In this document: positions 23,868 to 32,216 of the stretch, piece by piece
Layout of the letters: the number at the start of each line of letters is the position of its first letter
How positions within the stretch are numbered: the first letter of the stretch is position 1
NCBI RefSeq assembly: GCF_029193575.1
Contig: NZ_JARGCS010000019.1
Coordinates: forward strand, 1 to 64,000
DNA: 64,000 nucleotides
Source: Pseudomonas entomophila
GTDB lineage: Bacteria > Pseudomonadota > Gammaproteobacteria > Pseudomonadales > Pseudomonadaceae
Direction: 5' to 3'
The notes under the pieces: model-generated
What the model was told of the DNA's origin: nothing
The model's database searches: none
What the model saw: the letters and a program-made list of their open reading frames with translations, nothing else
Translations under genes and position numbers: made by a program

Positions 23868-25726
23868 CGCCCTACCCTCGCCGGCCATTGCATGATCAAG
23901 CCGCGCGTGGTGCTGTGCAGCTGGGTCTCGGTGAAGCTGTTGAGCGTCACGTACTTGGCGAAGAATTGCTCCAGCACCGCGCCGAAGACGAACAGGCTGG
24001 CGCCTTCGAAGGCGCTCTCGTCGACCGTGACGCACACCTGCAAACCACGGCCATGGGTGATCGGGCCTGGGATCGGCAAGCGCCGCACGATCGACTGCGC
24101 GCTCACCGAGCGCAGCCCGTCGACCTGCTTGTGCACCGGCGCATCGCTGACGCCGCAGTACAGCCGCAGCAGGTCGCGCAAGGCGCTGGCGCCCTGCTCC
24201 GGGTCCTGGTCGAGCAGCGACAGGTAGTTCAGCGACAGGTGGCTGACCAGGCGCCAGGCGGTCTCGCCCTCGGCGAACGAGGCTCGCGGCGCGGTCGGCC
24301 CGGCCACGCAACGCACCGCCTGCACGGGCGCGCCAGACTCGACGGTGAAGTCGGTCTTGCCCACGCCCACCGGCATGCTCAGCACCAGGTCGCGGTTGCT
24401 GCACAGGGTGTCGACGCCCAGCTGGCGCAGGTCGCTGCGGTACGGCGCCGCGTGGGCGTCGACCAGGGTCAGGAAGATCTCACTGCCGATGTAGCTGGAG
24501 CGCGGCCCCTGGCGGCGCTGCTGGGCGCTGAGCACGCGGGTGTCGCGACGCAGCTGGTACCAGGCGCCCTGGCGTGGGTCGTGCAGGTCGTTGGCACGGT
24601 AAAACGACTCGAAGCGCTGCTCGGCTTCGGCACCGCTGCCGTAGCCCGTGACGCCCGTGACCTGGTGGATCTCGAAATCCATCGGCCGGGTGCGGTCGGG
24701 CACCACGTGGTAATCGACCTGCTGGTCGGACACGTGCACGCGGTCGGCGCGCTTGGGAAACAAGTTGATGGCCGGGGTGCAGTGCAATGCGAACTGCGTG
24801 GCGGACACGCTGTGCTCGAGCGCGGGCACGAAGGCCTTGAACAGCACCGTCACATCCAGTTCGGTGACGTCGCAACGCTGCACCGCCGGGCCCAGTCCGC
24901 CCAGTTCGACGAACTGGAAGCGCTGCGGCAAGGCGAAGTATTCCTGCAGCAGCCGGTAGCCTTGGAAGCTGCGCGGCGCCACCGGCAGCAGGGCCTGGTC
25001 GTCGTCGAAACCCTGGGCGCGCAGCGCCGAGGCGTCGATGAAGGCGTGCCAGCGGTTGTCGGCCTGCACCGGCTGCACCAGCACCCCGGCGGCCTGGGCC
25101 AGCAGTTGCTCCTGGATGCGCCCGGCCAACCCTTCGGCGCCGCGCAGGTGCAGCGCCAGGCGCTCGAGGGCGAGCGTGTCGAAGGTCAGCCCGGCACCGA
25201 CTTTCAGGCGCAGGCGCAGCGCCGCCTTGACCGGGCCCAGGCGCGCCAGCTCGACGCCGCCGACCTGCCCGGAGCAGGCGAAGTAGCGGGCCTCGGTGAG
25301 CTCGATCGGCCACAGGGTGACGTCATGCGCGGTGCGGAATTCGCAGGCGGTCTGGTCGCCCTTGCCCAACAGGCTGTGCAGCGGCGTGCCGCGCGGCACG
25401 GTGAAGCCGGCGGCCAGGCTGCCTTCGGCGAGGTCCGGTTGCAGTTGCACCAATGCCGTGGCCGGCGTCGGTGCCAGGTAATGGGGGTAGACCAGCTCCA
25501 GCAGGTGGTTGGTGAAACGTGGGAATTCGGCGTCGATCTTCAGTTGCACGCGCGCCGCGAGGAAGCTGAAGCCCTCCAGCAGGCGCTCGACGTAAGGGTC
25601 GGCGCAGGCGTGGCTTTCCAGCCCCAGGCGCCCGGCGACCTTGGGGAAATCGCGGGCGAACTCACCGCCCATCTCGCGCAGGTGCTGGAGTTCGCGTTCG
25701 TAGTAGCGCAGCAGCTTGGGGTTCAT
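23852..25726 (-). CDS. tssF: Type VI baseplate subunit TssF
   Basis: A 624-aa protein from ATG 25726, overlapping the tssE stop as ATGA. It begins MNPKLLRYYERELQHLREMG, then EFARDFPKVAGRLGLESHAC and DPYVERLLEGFSFLAARVQL, the standard TssF (VasA/ImpG) opening; IDAEFPRFTNHLLELVYPHY follows. The C-terminal part LARGLQV-type strands and FAKYVTLNSFTETQL are also typical. TssF is the largest wedge subunit and holds TssG and TssK in the baseplate. No defect is visible. Confidence 0.95.
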   Translation of the reverse strand: MNPKLLRYYERELQHLREMGGEFARDFPKVAGRLGLESHACADPYVERLLEGFSFLAARVQLKIDAEFPRFTNHLLELVYPHYLAPTPATALVQLQPDLAEGSLAAGFTVPRGTPLHSLLGKGDQTACEFRTAHDVTLWPIELTEARYFACSGQVGGVELARLGPVKAALRLRLKVGAGLTFDTLALERLALHLRGAEGLAGRIQEQLLAQAAGVLVQPVQADNRWHAFIDASALRAQGFDDDQALLPVAPRSFQGYRLLQEYFALPQRFQFVELGGLGPAVQRCDVTELDVTVLFKAFVPALEHSVSATQFALHCTPAINLFPKRADRVHVSDQQVDYHVVPDRTRPMDFEIHQVTGVTGYGSGAEAEQRFESFYRANDLHDPRQGAWYQLRRDTRVLSAQQRRQGPRSSYIGSEIFLTLVDAHAAPYRSDLRQLGVDTLCSNRDLVLSMPVGVGKTDFTVESGAPVQAVRCVAGPTAPRASFAEGETAWRLVSHLSLNYLSLLDQDPEQGASALRDLLRLYCGVSDAPVHKQVDGLRSVSAQSIVRRLPIPGPITHGRGLQVCVTVDESAFEGASLFVFGAVLEQFFAKYVTLNSFTETQLHSTTRGLIMQWPARVGRCEIL

Positions 25727-26241
25727 CGCGCACCTCCGGCGTCGATGTCGTAGAGCTTCACATCGCCGGCTTCCAGGTCCAGCTCGGTCTTCAGGTACAG
25801 GCGCTCGGGCAGCGGCTGGCCCCACAGCTCGCCGTGGATCTCGAACGCCACCTGGTTCGGGCTGGCCGCCTCGCGGTCCCGGGCCAACGGCGTGACGCGC
25901 ACGCTGGCCGGCAGGATGCGCGGCTCGAAATCGACGATCACCTGCTCGATGCGCCGCGCCAGGGCCTGCGGGTCGAGGCCGGTGGCGGTCTTGCCGGACA
26001 GGTCGGGCAGGCCGAAGTTGAGCACCGAGCGCGCCGCCAGCGGGTAGGCCGTGAGGTCCTGCACGCTGCCCAGGCTGGTGCTGTTGAGCAGCCAGCCGAG
26101 ATCGCGCAGCACCGCCTTGCGCAGCGCGCGCATCGACAGCACGCGCTGCTCGCGGGGCTCGTGCGACTGATCGCGGGCGTCGTCGCTCAGGCGGTCGAGC
26201 AGCGACGGTTGCAGGCGCTCACTGCTGGTCAGCTCAGCCAT
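25723..26241 (-). CDS. tssE: Type VI baseplate subunit TssE (gp25-like)
   Basis: A 172-aa protein from ATG 26241. It contains the gp25-like core: QPSLLDRLSDDARD, MRALRKAVLRDLGWLLNSTS, a YPLAARSVLNFGLPDLSG stretch and the C-terminal QVIVDFEPRILPASVRVTPL with FEIHGELWGQPLPERLYLKT. TssE initiates sheath polymerisation at the baseplate. It is somewhat longer than minimal homologues because of the C-terminal strands. It follows hcp after about 100 bases that contain a very stable GC hairpin, and overlaps tssF by four bases. Confidence 0.93.
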   Translation of the reverse strand: MAELTSSERLQPSLLDRLSDDARDQSHEPREQRVLSMRALRKAVLRDLGWLLNSTSLGSVQDLTAYPLAARSVLNFGLPDLSGKTATGLDPQALARRIEQVIVDFEPRILPASVRVTPLARDREAASPNQVAFEIHGELWGQPLPERLYLKTELDLEAGDVKLYDIDAGGAR

Positions 26242-26296
26242 GGTCGACAGCGCCGGGCAAGATGAAGGGGGTCATGGGCGACACTCCAGGTCGAAG

Positions 26297-26328
26297 GGCC
26301 GGGCCGGCGCCTGGGCGCCGGCCCGGCC
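26297..26328 (-). terminator. GC-rich hairpin between hcp and tssE
   Basis: Arms of 15 bp (26297-26311 and 26314-26328) are perfectly complementary, almost entirely G and C, with a nominal 2-nt centre (4-6 nt in practice). It starts about 12 bases after the hcp stop on the minus strand. No U-tract follows, so rather than a full terminator it is probably a partial attenuator or a 3' stabiliser that lets hcp mRNA exceed that of downstream genes. Confidence 0.6.
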
Positions 26329-26339
26329 GCGGGGCCAGG

Positions 26340-26822
26340 TCAGATCTTGGCGTTGGCTTCCAGGTCCCACTTCTTCGGCGTGCCGGTGGTGATCTTCTCG
26401 CCGCTGAAGGAGTCGTACTGGTAGCTGATCTTGGTGAAGTTGATCGAGAAGGTTTCGCTCGGGCGCTCGCCGTTGCTGCTGGCCGAGTAGGAGCTGATGA
26501 TCGCTTCCTCGAGCTCAAGCTTGAGGAACACCTGCTCCTTCTTCTCGGCGCCGCCGGTCTGGATGAAGTGGATCTCGGCCTTGCCCAGGCTCTTGCCGCA
26601 CACCGCTTCCATGAACAGGTCGGCGGAGGCCAGGTCGGTGGCCTTGGTCAGGGAAATCTCCGAGAACGACGGGTTGCTGGTGTCGCGGTCGGCGCCGCCG
26701 CCACTGGTGGAGATGGCGCGGCCGACGCCCATCTGCAGGGCGTCGATGGTGATCCAGTCGGTGTGCCCGGAGACAGTCGAGGTGCCTTTGATTTTCTTGC
26801 CGTTGAAGTTGAGCAGGATCAT
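26340..26822 (-). CDS. hcp: Type VI tube protein Hcp (TssD)
   Basis: A 160-aa protein from ATG 26822. The pattern GTSTVSGHTDWITIDALQMG followed by GVGRAISTSGGGADRD, then PSFSEISLTKATDLASADLF and AEIHFIQT, and the late ISYQYDS, is the Hcp family fold. Hcp hexamers form the inner tube and may carry small effectors in their lumen. It sits between tssC and tssE and is followed by a strong hairpin, which fits its usual high abundance. No C-terminal effector extension is present. Confidence 0.95.
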   Translation of the reverse strand: MILLNFNGKKIKGTSTVSGHTDWITIDALQMGVGRAISTSGGGADRDTSNPSFSEISLTKATDLASADLFMEAVCGKSLGKAEIHFIQTGGAEKKEQVFLKLELEEAIISSYSASSNGERPSETFSINFTKISYQYDSFSGEKITTGTPKKWDLEANAKI

Positions 26823-26872
26823 GGTCTGTACCTTTTCGGTGGGTCAGTGAGGGTGCTGGGGAACGCGCGCCG

Positions 26873-28369
26873 TCAGGTCTTGGCCGACGGCAGCTTGGAA
26901 ACCAGGCGCAGCGACACGGTCAGCCCTTCGAGCTGGTAGTGCGGGCGCAGGTAGAACTTGGAGTGGTAGTAGCCGGGGTTGCCCTCGACCTCCTCGACCA
27001 CCACCTCGGCGCCGGCCAGCGGCTTGCGCGCCTTGTCCGACTCGGTGGCGGTGGCCGGGTTGTGCTCGACGTAGCGGCCGATCCAGTTGTTCAGCCACAC
27101 CTGCATGTCGGCGCGTTCCTTGAAGGAGCCGATCTTGTCGCGCACGATGCACTTCAAGTAGTGGGCGAAGCGGCAGGTGGCGAACAGGTACGGCAGGCGC
27201 GCGGCCAGGTTGGCGTTGGCGGTGGCGTCAGGGTCGTCGTACTCGGCGGGCTTGTGCATCGACTGCGCGCCGATGAACGCCGCCAGGTTGCTGTTCTTCT
27301 TGTGCACCAGGGGCATGAAGCCGTTCTTGGCCAGCTCCGCTTCACGGCGGTCGCTGATGGCGATTTCAGTCGGGCAGGTCATGTCCACGCCGCCGTCATC
27401 GGTCGGGAAGGTGTGCACCGGCAGCCCTTCCACCGCGCCACCGGACTCGATGCCGCGGATCTGCGAACACCAACCGTAGTGCTTGAACGAGCGGTTGATG
27501 TTCACCGCCATGGCGTAGGCGGCGTTGGCCCAGGTGAAGTCCTTGCTGCCGGCGCCGTCGGTGGTTTCCTCGAAGTCGAAGTCCTCCACCGGGTTGGTCT
27601 TGGCGCCGTAGGGCGCGCGGGCGAGGAAGCGCGGCATGGCCAGGCCCACGTAGCGCGAGTCCTCCGAGGCGCGGAAGCTGCGCCAGGCGGCGTGCTCGGG
27701 GGTCTGGAAGATCTTGGTCAGGTCGCGCGGGTTGGCCAGTTCCTGCCAGGACTCCATCAGCATCACGCTGGGGTCGGCGGCGGTGATCAGCGGGCAGTGG
27801 GCGGCGGCGCTGACCTTGGCCATCTGGCTCAGCAGCTCGACGTCCGGGGCGCTGTTGTTGAAGTAGTAGTCAGCGACGAACGCGCCATACGGCTCGCCGC
27901 CGAACTGCCCGTACTCCTCTTCGTAGAGCTTCTTGAAGAGCGGGCTCTGGTCCCAGGCCACGCCCTTGAACTTGCGCAGGGTGCGGTGCACTTCGGCCTT
28001 GGAGATGTTCATCACGCGGATCTTCAGCGACTCGTCCGACTCGGTGTTGTTCACCAGGTAGTGCAGGCCGCGCCAGGCGCTTTCCACGCCCTGGAATTCC
28101 TCGTGATGGAGGATGTGGTTGATCTGCTCGGAGAGCTTGCGGTCGAGCTCGGCGATCATGCCTTCGACCGTGCCGAGCACATCGCCGGCGATCAGCCGGG
28201 TGCCTTGCAGGGCCTGCTCGGCAAGGGTGCGCACGGCGTTCTCGACGGCGTCGCGGGCCTTGTCGGTCTTGGGCTTGAACTCTTTCTGCAAGAGGCTGGC
28301 GAAGTCATCCAGGTCGACTTCGCGGGCCGCTGCGGGGGCCGTTGCCTCATGCGCTTGTGGGGTGGACAT
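26873..28369 (-). CDS. tssC: Type VI contractile sheath large subunit TssC (VipB)
   Basis: A 498-aa protein from ATG 28369. Conserved stretches include ILHHEEFQGVESAWRGLHYL, VNNTESDESLKIRVMNISKA, FKKLYEEEYGQFGGEPYGAF, the invariant PRFLARAPYG and a C-terminal LRPHYQLEGLTVSLRLVSKL. With TssB it forms the contractile sheath. About 90 bases separate it from tssB upstream, with nothing recognisable in that gap. Sequence and length are ordinary for the family. Confidence 0.97.
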   Translation of the reverse strand: MSTPQAHEATAPAAAREVDLDDFASLLQKEFKPKTDKARDAVENAVRTLAEQALQGTRLIAGDVLGTVEGMIAELDRKLSEQINHILHHEEFQGVESAWRGLHYLVNNTESDESLKIRVMNISKAEVHRTLRKFKGVAWDQSPLFKKLYEEEYGQFGGEPYGAFVADYYFNNSAPDVELLSQMAKVSAAAHCPLITAADPSVMLMESWQELANPRDLTKIFQTPEHAAWRSFRASEDSRYVGLAMPRFLARAPYGAKTNPVEDFDFEETTDGAGSKDFTWANAAYAMAVNINRSFKHYGWCSQIRGIESGGAVEGLPVHTFPTDDGGVDMTCPTEIAISDRREAELAKNGFMPLVHKKNSNLAAFIGAQSMHKPAEYDDPDATANANLAARLPYLFATCRFAHYLKCIVRDKIGSFKERADMQVWLNNWIGRYVEHNPATATESDKARKPLAGAEVVVEEVEGNPGYYHSKFYLRPHYQLEGLTVSLRLVSKLPSAKT

Positions 28370-28460
28370 TGCAGCATCCCTCGTTTTTTGGGCAAAAGGG
28401 TCTACCTGCCGGTGCCGCGAAGGCCCAGCCGGGTGTCAGGGGTCGATCAGGGGGTCGGGG

Positions 28461-28970
28461 TCAGTCGCGGCTGTCGGCGGCCGGCTTCGGCGCGCTGCCC
28501 AGGGCCTGCAACAGCGCAGGGTCGGCGAGCACGCGGGCGAGCAGCTCCTCGGCGCCGACCTTGCCGTCCATGTAGGTCAGCAGGTTGGACAACTGGTTGC
28601 GTGCGGTGAGCAGCGCGTCCAGCGACGGCACCTTGCGCGCCACGGCGCCGGGGCTGAAGTCGTCCATGTTCTCGAAGGTGATCTCCACCGGCAGGTTGCC
28701 CTCGCCGGTGAGGGTGTTGGGCACCTGGAACGCCACGCGCGGCTTCATCGACTTGAGGCGCTCGTCGAAGTTGTCGACGTCGACCTCCAGGAACTTGCGC
28801 TCGGCCACCGGCGGCAAGGGCTCGGCGGGCTTGCCGGAAAGGTCGGAGAACACGCCCATGACGAAGGGCAACTGCACGGTCTTCTCGGCGCCGTAGATCT
28901 CCACGTCGTATTCGATCTGCACCCGGGGGGCGCGGTTGCGGGCGATGAACTTCTGGCTGTTTTCTGCCAC
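28461..28970 (-). CDS. tssB: Type VI contractile sheath small subunit TssB (VipA)
   Basis: A 169-aa protein starting at a GTG (28970), seven bases after GGAG. The core PRVQIEYDVEIYGAEKTVQL, PFVMGVFSDLSGKP, RKFLEVDVDNFDERLKSMKP and LTGEGNLPVEITFENMDDFS is diagnostic of TssB. The C-terminal helix includes the ClpV-contacting region around LDALLTARNQLSNLLTYMDG. It forms heterodimers with TssC in the sheath. It lies about 40 bases after tssA. Confidence 0.96.
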   Translation of the reverse strand: MAENSQKFIARNRAPRVQIEYDVEIYGAEKTVQLPFVMGVFSDLSGKPAEPLPPVAERKFLEVDVDNFDERLKSMKPRVAFQVPNTLTGEGNLPVEITFENMDDFSPGAVARKVPSLDALLTARNQLSNLLTYMDGKVGAEELLARVLADPALLQALGSAPKPAADSRD

Positions 28971-29009
28971 GGGACTGCTCCTGTGCGGGGTTAACGGGGG
29001 TTGCGGTTA

Positions 29010-30026
29010 TCAGTCGTCGCTGCGCGATGCGTCGCGCAAGCCACTGACCATCGCCATCTGCGCCAGGCCATCGGGGGCCAGGTCTTGCAGCAGTTCGATG
29101 AAGTTCAGCTCCAGCAGCTTGCGGGCGCGCTGCAACAGCAGCGGCACCGGGCTGCCGGGCTCGTGCACGGCGAAGTAGGCGCACAGCCGGTCCAGGGTTT
29201 GGCGCACGTCCTCGCGGCTGGCGATCTCGCCGCGCGGGGCGGCCACGCCGGCGCGTGCCTCGGGCGTGGCGGCCTGCCCGGTGTCGGCGGGCGTCGCCGG
29301 CAGGCGCTGGCGCAGCACCTCGGCGGCGCGGCGCAGCAGCGAGGACAAGGCGCTGAGGTCGATGGCGCTGGTGAAGCCGACGTGCTCGGTGAGCAGCGAC
29401 TCGATGCGTTGGCTGCTGCGCCAGGCGTGCTCCAGGGTTGTCAGGGTGTCGGCGAGACGCTCGTGGCCGGCTTGCTGGAAAGCGGCCTCGATCATCGCCA
29501 GGGACGGGCTTTCCAGGTCGGACGTGGCGCTCGCCTCGCCGTTGGCCAGGTCGATGTCGCGCAGGCTGACACGGCCCAGCGGCGCGGCGTCGACCAGGGG
29601 CGTGGCGCGCAGGTCGTGCAGCAGGCCGGCGGCTTCGCACAGGCTGGCCAGGGTGTTCACGCGCAGTTGCGGGTCGTGGTCGTCGTCCGGGTCCAATTGC
29701 GGGTGCAGGTGGGCCCAGTGGTCGGCGAGCAGGGTTTCGATCAGGGCCAGCCCTGCGGCCAGGCCAGGGAAGCCGTTGAGGTTGAGTTCGGCGCGGGTCA
29801 GGTGCGCGGCCAGGCGCAGGTCACGGCTGCGCGCGGCCAGGGCCAGGGCCAGTTGGTGCACGCGTTTCCAGTCGGGGGCGGTGGCCTGGGTCAGGGTGCT
29901 GCCGTATTCGACTTCCGGCTTGCCCTGGGCTTCTTCCTCGAGGGCCAGGTAATCGGCGTCGTATTCCAGGCTTTCGCCACAGGGGGCGTCGGCGGCCAGC
30001 GGTTCGGCCAGGTGGTTCAGGTACAT
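29010..30026 (-). CDS. tssA: Type VI assembly protein TssA (ImpA domain)
   Basis: A 338-aa protein from ATG 30026 (MYLNHLAEPLAADAPCGESL). The N-terminal ImpA domain is clear: CGESLEYDADYLALEEEAQG, WKRVHQLALALAARSRDLRL and LLADHWAHLHPQLDPDDDHD. The C-terminal part includes DRLCAYFAVHEPGSPVPLLL and QRARKLLELNFIELLQDLAP, the conserved end of the shorter TssA class. TssA recruits tube and sheath subunits to the baseplate. It is the first gene of the cluster, preceded by the promoter-like block at 30063-30088. Confidence 0.93.
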   Translation of the reverse strand: MYLNHLAEPLAADAPCGESLEYDADYLALEEEAQGKPEVEYGSTLTQATAPDWKRVHQLALALAARSRDLRLAAHLTRAELNLNGFPGLAAGLALIETLLADHWAHLHPQLDPDDDHDPQLRVNTLASLCEAAGLLHDLRATPLVDAAPLGRVSLRDIDLANGEASATSDLESPSLAMIEAAFQQAGHERLADTLTTLEHAWRSSQRIESLLTEHVGFTSAIDLSALSSLLRRAAEVLRQRLPATPADTGQAATPEARAGVAAPRGEIASREDVRQTLDRLCAYFAVHEPGSPVPLLLQRARKLLELNFIELLQDLAPDGLAQMAMVSGLRDASRSDD

Positions 30027-30062
30027 CGGAAGACCCCGTCGGAAAGCGTGTTCTGAGGGGAT

Positions 30063-30088
30063 AACAGGTGGGGGGTGGGGATTATTCC
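30063..30088 (-). promoter_or_regulatory. Promoter-like block before tssA, shared with vgrG
   Basis: On the minus strand GGAATAA (30088-30082), 15 bases, TGTT (30066-30063), about 37 bases before the tssA ATG. C-rich spacer and downstream GCTTTCCG are shared with the vgrG block (18135-18160). No other plausible promoter is visible between tssA and the peroxidase gene. Confidence 0.55.
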
Positions 30089-30118
30089 GGGGGGTGGGAA
30101 ATTATTTTTTGTGTTGGC

Positions 30119-30176
30119 TGTTGCGGCCCTATCGCGGGGCAAGCCGGCGCAGGGCCACCACAGGCGCCGCAACCGG
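30119..30176. repeat. REP-type repeat upstream of the T6SS operon
   Basis: Palindromic REP sequence (ttgcggccctatcgcggggc ... caggcgccgcaa) between the T6SS promoter region and the 3' end of the peroxidase gene. Confidence 0.65.
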
Positions 30177-30180
30177 TGGC

Positions 30181-31221
30181 CTACTGCCCCGTCATCTCCC
30201 GCACCCGACGCCGATGCGATTCGGCATAAGCCGCCGCGCGCGCCTGCAACAGGGGGTCGTCCGAGGGCGTGATGCCGGGTGGCAGCATCAGTGGGTTGAA
30301 ATCGATGTCGCGGCACGGGCCGTCCATCTGCGGCTGCTGCGCATCGATCACCAGCACGCCGGCATCGACCTCCTGGTGGCCGGGCTGGGTCCACAACTGC
30401 GTCGCGTCGTTGACCGGGTCGCCCGGCAGCGCCGGGGTGAGGATCAGGTGCCAGCGCAGCGGCCCTTGGGCCAGGCGCGATACCACGCCATACGACAACA
30501 TGTCGGGGTCGTTCTGCACGACCTGCTCATCGCTCAGCGGCGCATAGGGCGTTTCCGGCTGCAGGCGCCAGCGCACCCACTGCTCACGCCCGGCGGCATC
30601 GCTGAAGCGAAACGCGTTGACGCTGAAATACGTCGCGTTGTCGAACCCCGAAGAAGGCCGGTGCGTGGCCATCCATTCCTCGAAGGCCTGGACCTCCGGG
30701 TGGCTGCGGCGAAAACGCTGGATGCGCGCCTCACTGTCTGCGGCGGTCGGCGCCGAAGCCTGCAACTGCTCCAGCAGCGCCTCGGGGGTACGCACGAAGA
30801 ACACCGGGCTGGAGTTGAGCGCCATGCGCCAGGTTTCCCCGCCGCCACGCAGGTCCAGGGCCAGGCTGCGCATGCGCCCGTGGGTGTCGTTGACCGACGG
30901 GTTGCCGCCCACCACCGAGAAGCGCCCGAGCACCGGGTAGCTACCGGCACGCAGCAGCGCCGTGCGCGCCAGCGCGGCCCCCCGGCCATTGCTGTCGAAG
31001 CGCCCGCTGATGCAGATGCCCTTGGCGTGGTTGCGGCGAAAGCCTGGCTGCGGGCCGGCCACCGCCTCGAAGGCATCGACCACCCGCGCGGCGCCAGCGG
31101 CAGACGCCAACGACGGCGCCGCCGCCCAGCCGCTGCGCTCGATCAGCAGCGCGCAGGCAAGGCCCGTGAACAGGGTCAGGAAAACAGCGAGGAAGACGCG
31201 ACGGCGGTGCTGTGCGGGCAT
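30181..31221 (-). CDS. Catalase-related peroxidase (SrpA type)
   Basis: A 346-aa protein from ATG 31221 with an N-terminal hydrophobic segment (VFLAVFLTLFTGLACALLIE), so exported or membrane-anchored. The catalase core follows: VDAFEAVAGPQPGFRRNHAK (distal His region), GICISGRFD, VLGRFSVVGGNPSVNDTHGR, RSLALDLRGGGETWRMALNS, and near the C-terminus a Tyr in RAAAYAESHRRR at the place of the proximal haem ligand. Such proteins are short haem peroxidases, not full catalases. It lies about 40 bases downstream of the anti-sigma gene in the same direction and probably belongs to that operon, suggesting an oxidative-stress role. Confidence 0.88.
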   Translation of the reverse strand: MPAQHRRRVFLAVFLTLFTGLACALLIERSGWAAAPSLASAAGAARVVDAFEAVAGPQPGFRRNHAKGICISGRFDSNGRGAALARTALLRAGSYPVLGRFSVVGGNPSVNDTHGRMRSLALDLRGGGETWRMALNSSPVFFVRTPEALLEQLQASAPTAADSEARIQRFRRSHPEVQAFEEWMATHRPSSGFDNATYFSVNAFRFSDAAGREQWVRWRLQPETPYAPLSDEQVVQNDPDMLSYGVVSRLAQGPLRWHLILTPALPGDPVNDATQLWTQPGHQEVDAGVLVIDAQQPQMDGPCRDIDFNPLMLPPGITPSDDPLLQARAAAYAESHRRRVREMTGQ

Positions 31222-31262
31222 TCAGGCGATCCAAGAATCCGGTCGCCCGTACCCTGGGTCCT

Positions 31263-32216
31263 TTATTGGCGGATATCGGCGAACCAAAACGGCGATGGCA
31301 AGCGGGCATTGGCCGTGTACAACTGGCCGGAACTGCGGTCCGCGACCAAGCGGGCCACGGCATTGAGGTCGACGCCGTCCGGTGCGCCGATCAGCGCGTA
31401 GCCTAGCTGAGACTGGCGCCAGACCACAACATCCATGCCGGAAACCTTCAGCTGGGCGATGGACTGGTCGGGCTTGGGCTCCTTCATCACGCACAGGGCC
31501 ACTGGGGCCCCTTGCTGGGGCAGGTACACCAGCTGGACCAGCGCCTTGTTGTTGAAGCGCAGGCGCTGCACGCGCTTGAAGGTCAGCCCGGCGGCACTGA
31601 GGTCCGGCACGCGCAGCTCAAGGCCGTCGACCTGGCGGATATCGGCGATGGTCTGGCGCACGTCGTCGGTTTCAGGGGTGACATAGTTCACCGTCTCGCG
31701 GGTGTACAACTGCTGGTAGCTGGCCGCTTGCATCACCCACGGCGAGGCCTGCACCTGGGCCACGCTGGGGGCCTGTTGCAGGGTGTTGTCGGTGTTCAGC
31801 GCGCCGCCGATGAAACCGGCTTGCAGCACCAGGCCGTAGCAGGTCGCCCCGGTGGCGAAGGCCACCGCCAGCCAACCGAACTTCGGACGGCCGAACAAGC
31901 GGGTCAACAGGCTTTCGGGCTCACCCGCCGCACGCGTGGGTGCCGGGGCGGCAGCCGCGGCATGCTGGGCAATCAGCGCGTCGACGTTGCGCACCAGGCT
32001 GTCGGGCACCGGCGGGATCGCCTGGCGGGCGAAGGCCTCGGAATATGGCAGGGCAGACGACATCAACAGCGCGACACGCTCGGCCACTTCGGGCGAAGCG
32101 TTCATGAGCTGCTCGATTTCCTCGCACTGTTGCGGCGACAGTTCGCCGTCAACGTAGGCCATCAGCAGGGCATCATCCGCGACGGTGGTGGTCAATTCCC
32201 GGTCTCCGTTATTCAT
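31263..32216 (-). CDS. Transmembrane anti-sigma factor
   Basis: A 317-aa protein. The ATG at 32216 (MNNGDRELTTT) is chosen over a start four codons upstream that also lacks a clear binding site. The N-terminal cytoplasmic part has LMAYVDGELSPQQCEEIEQL followed by MNASPEVAERVALL, an anti-sigma domain pattern, but the HxxxCxxC zinc motif is absent. One membrane segment lies near residues 112-135 (FGWLAVAFATGATCYGLVLQ), followed by a periplasmic domain of about 180 residues. It is transcribed divergently from the ECF sigma gene at 32559 and should hold that sigma factor at the membrane until a signal arrives. Confidence 0.85.
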   Translation of the reverse strand: MNNGDRELTTTVADDALLMAYVDGELSPQQCEEIEQLMNASPEVAERVALLMSSALPYSEAFARQAIPPVPDSLVRNVDALIAQHAAAAAPAPTRAAGEPESLLTRLFGRPKFGWLAVAFATGATCYGLVLQAGFIGGALNTDNTLQQAPSVAQVQASPWVMQAASYQQLYTRETVNYVTPETDDVRQTIADIRQVDGLELRVPDLSAAGLTFKRVQRLRFNNKALVQLVYLPQQGAPVALCVMKEPKPDQSIAQLKVSGMDVVVWRQSQLGYALIGAPDGVDLNAVARLVADRSSGQLYTANARLPSPFWFADIRQ

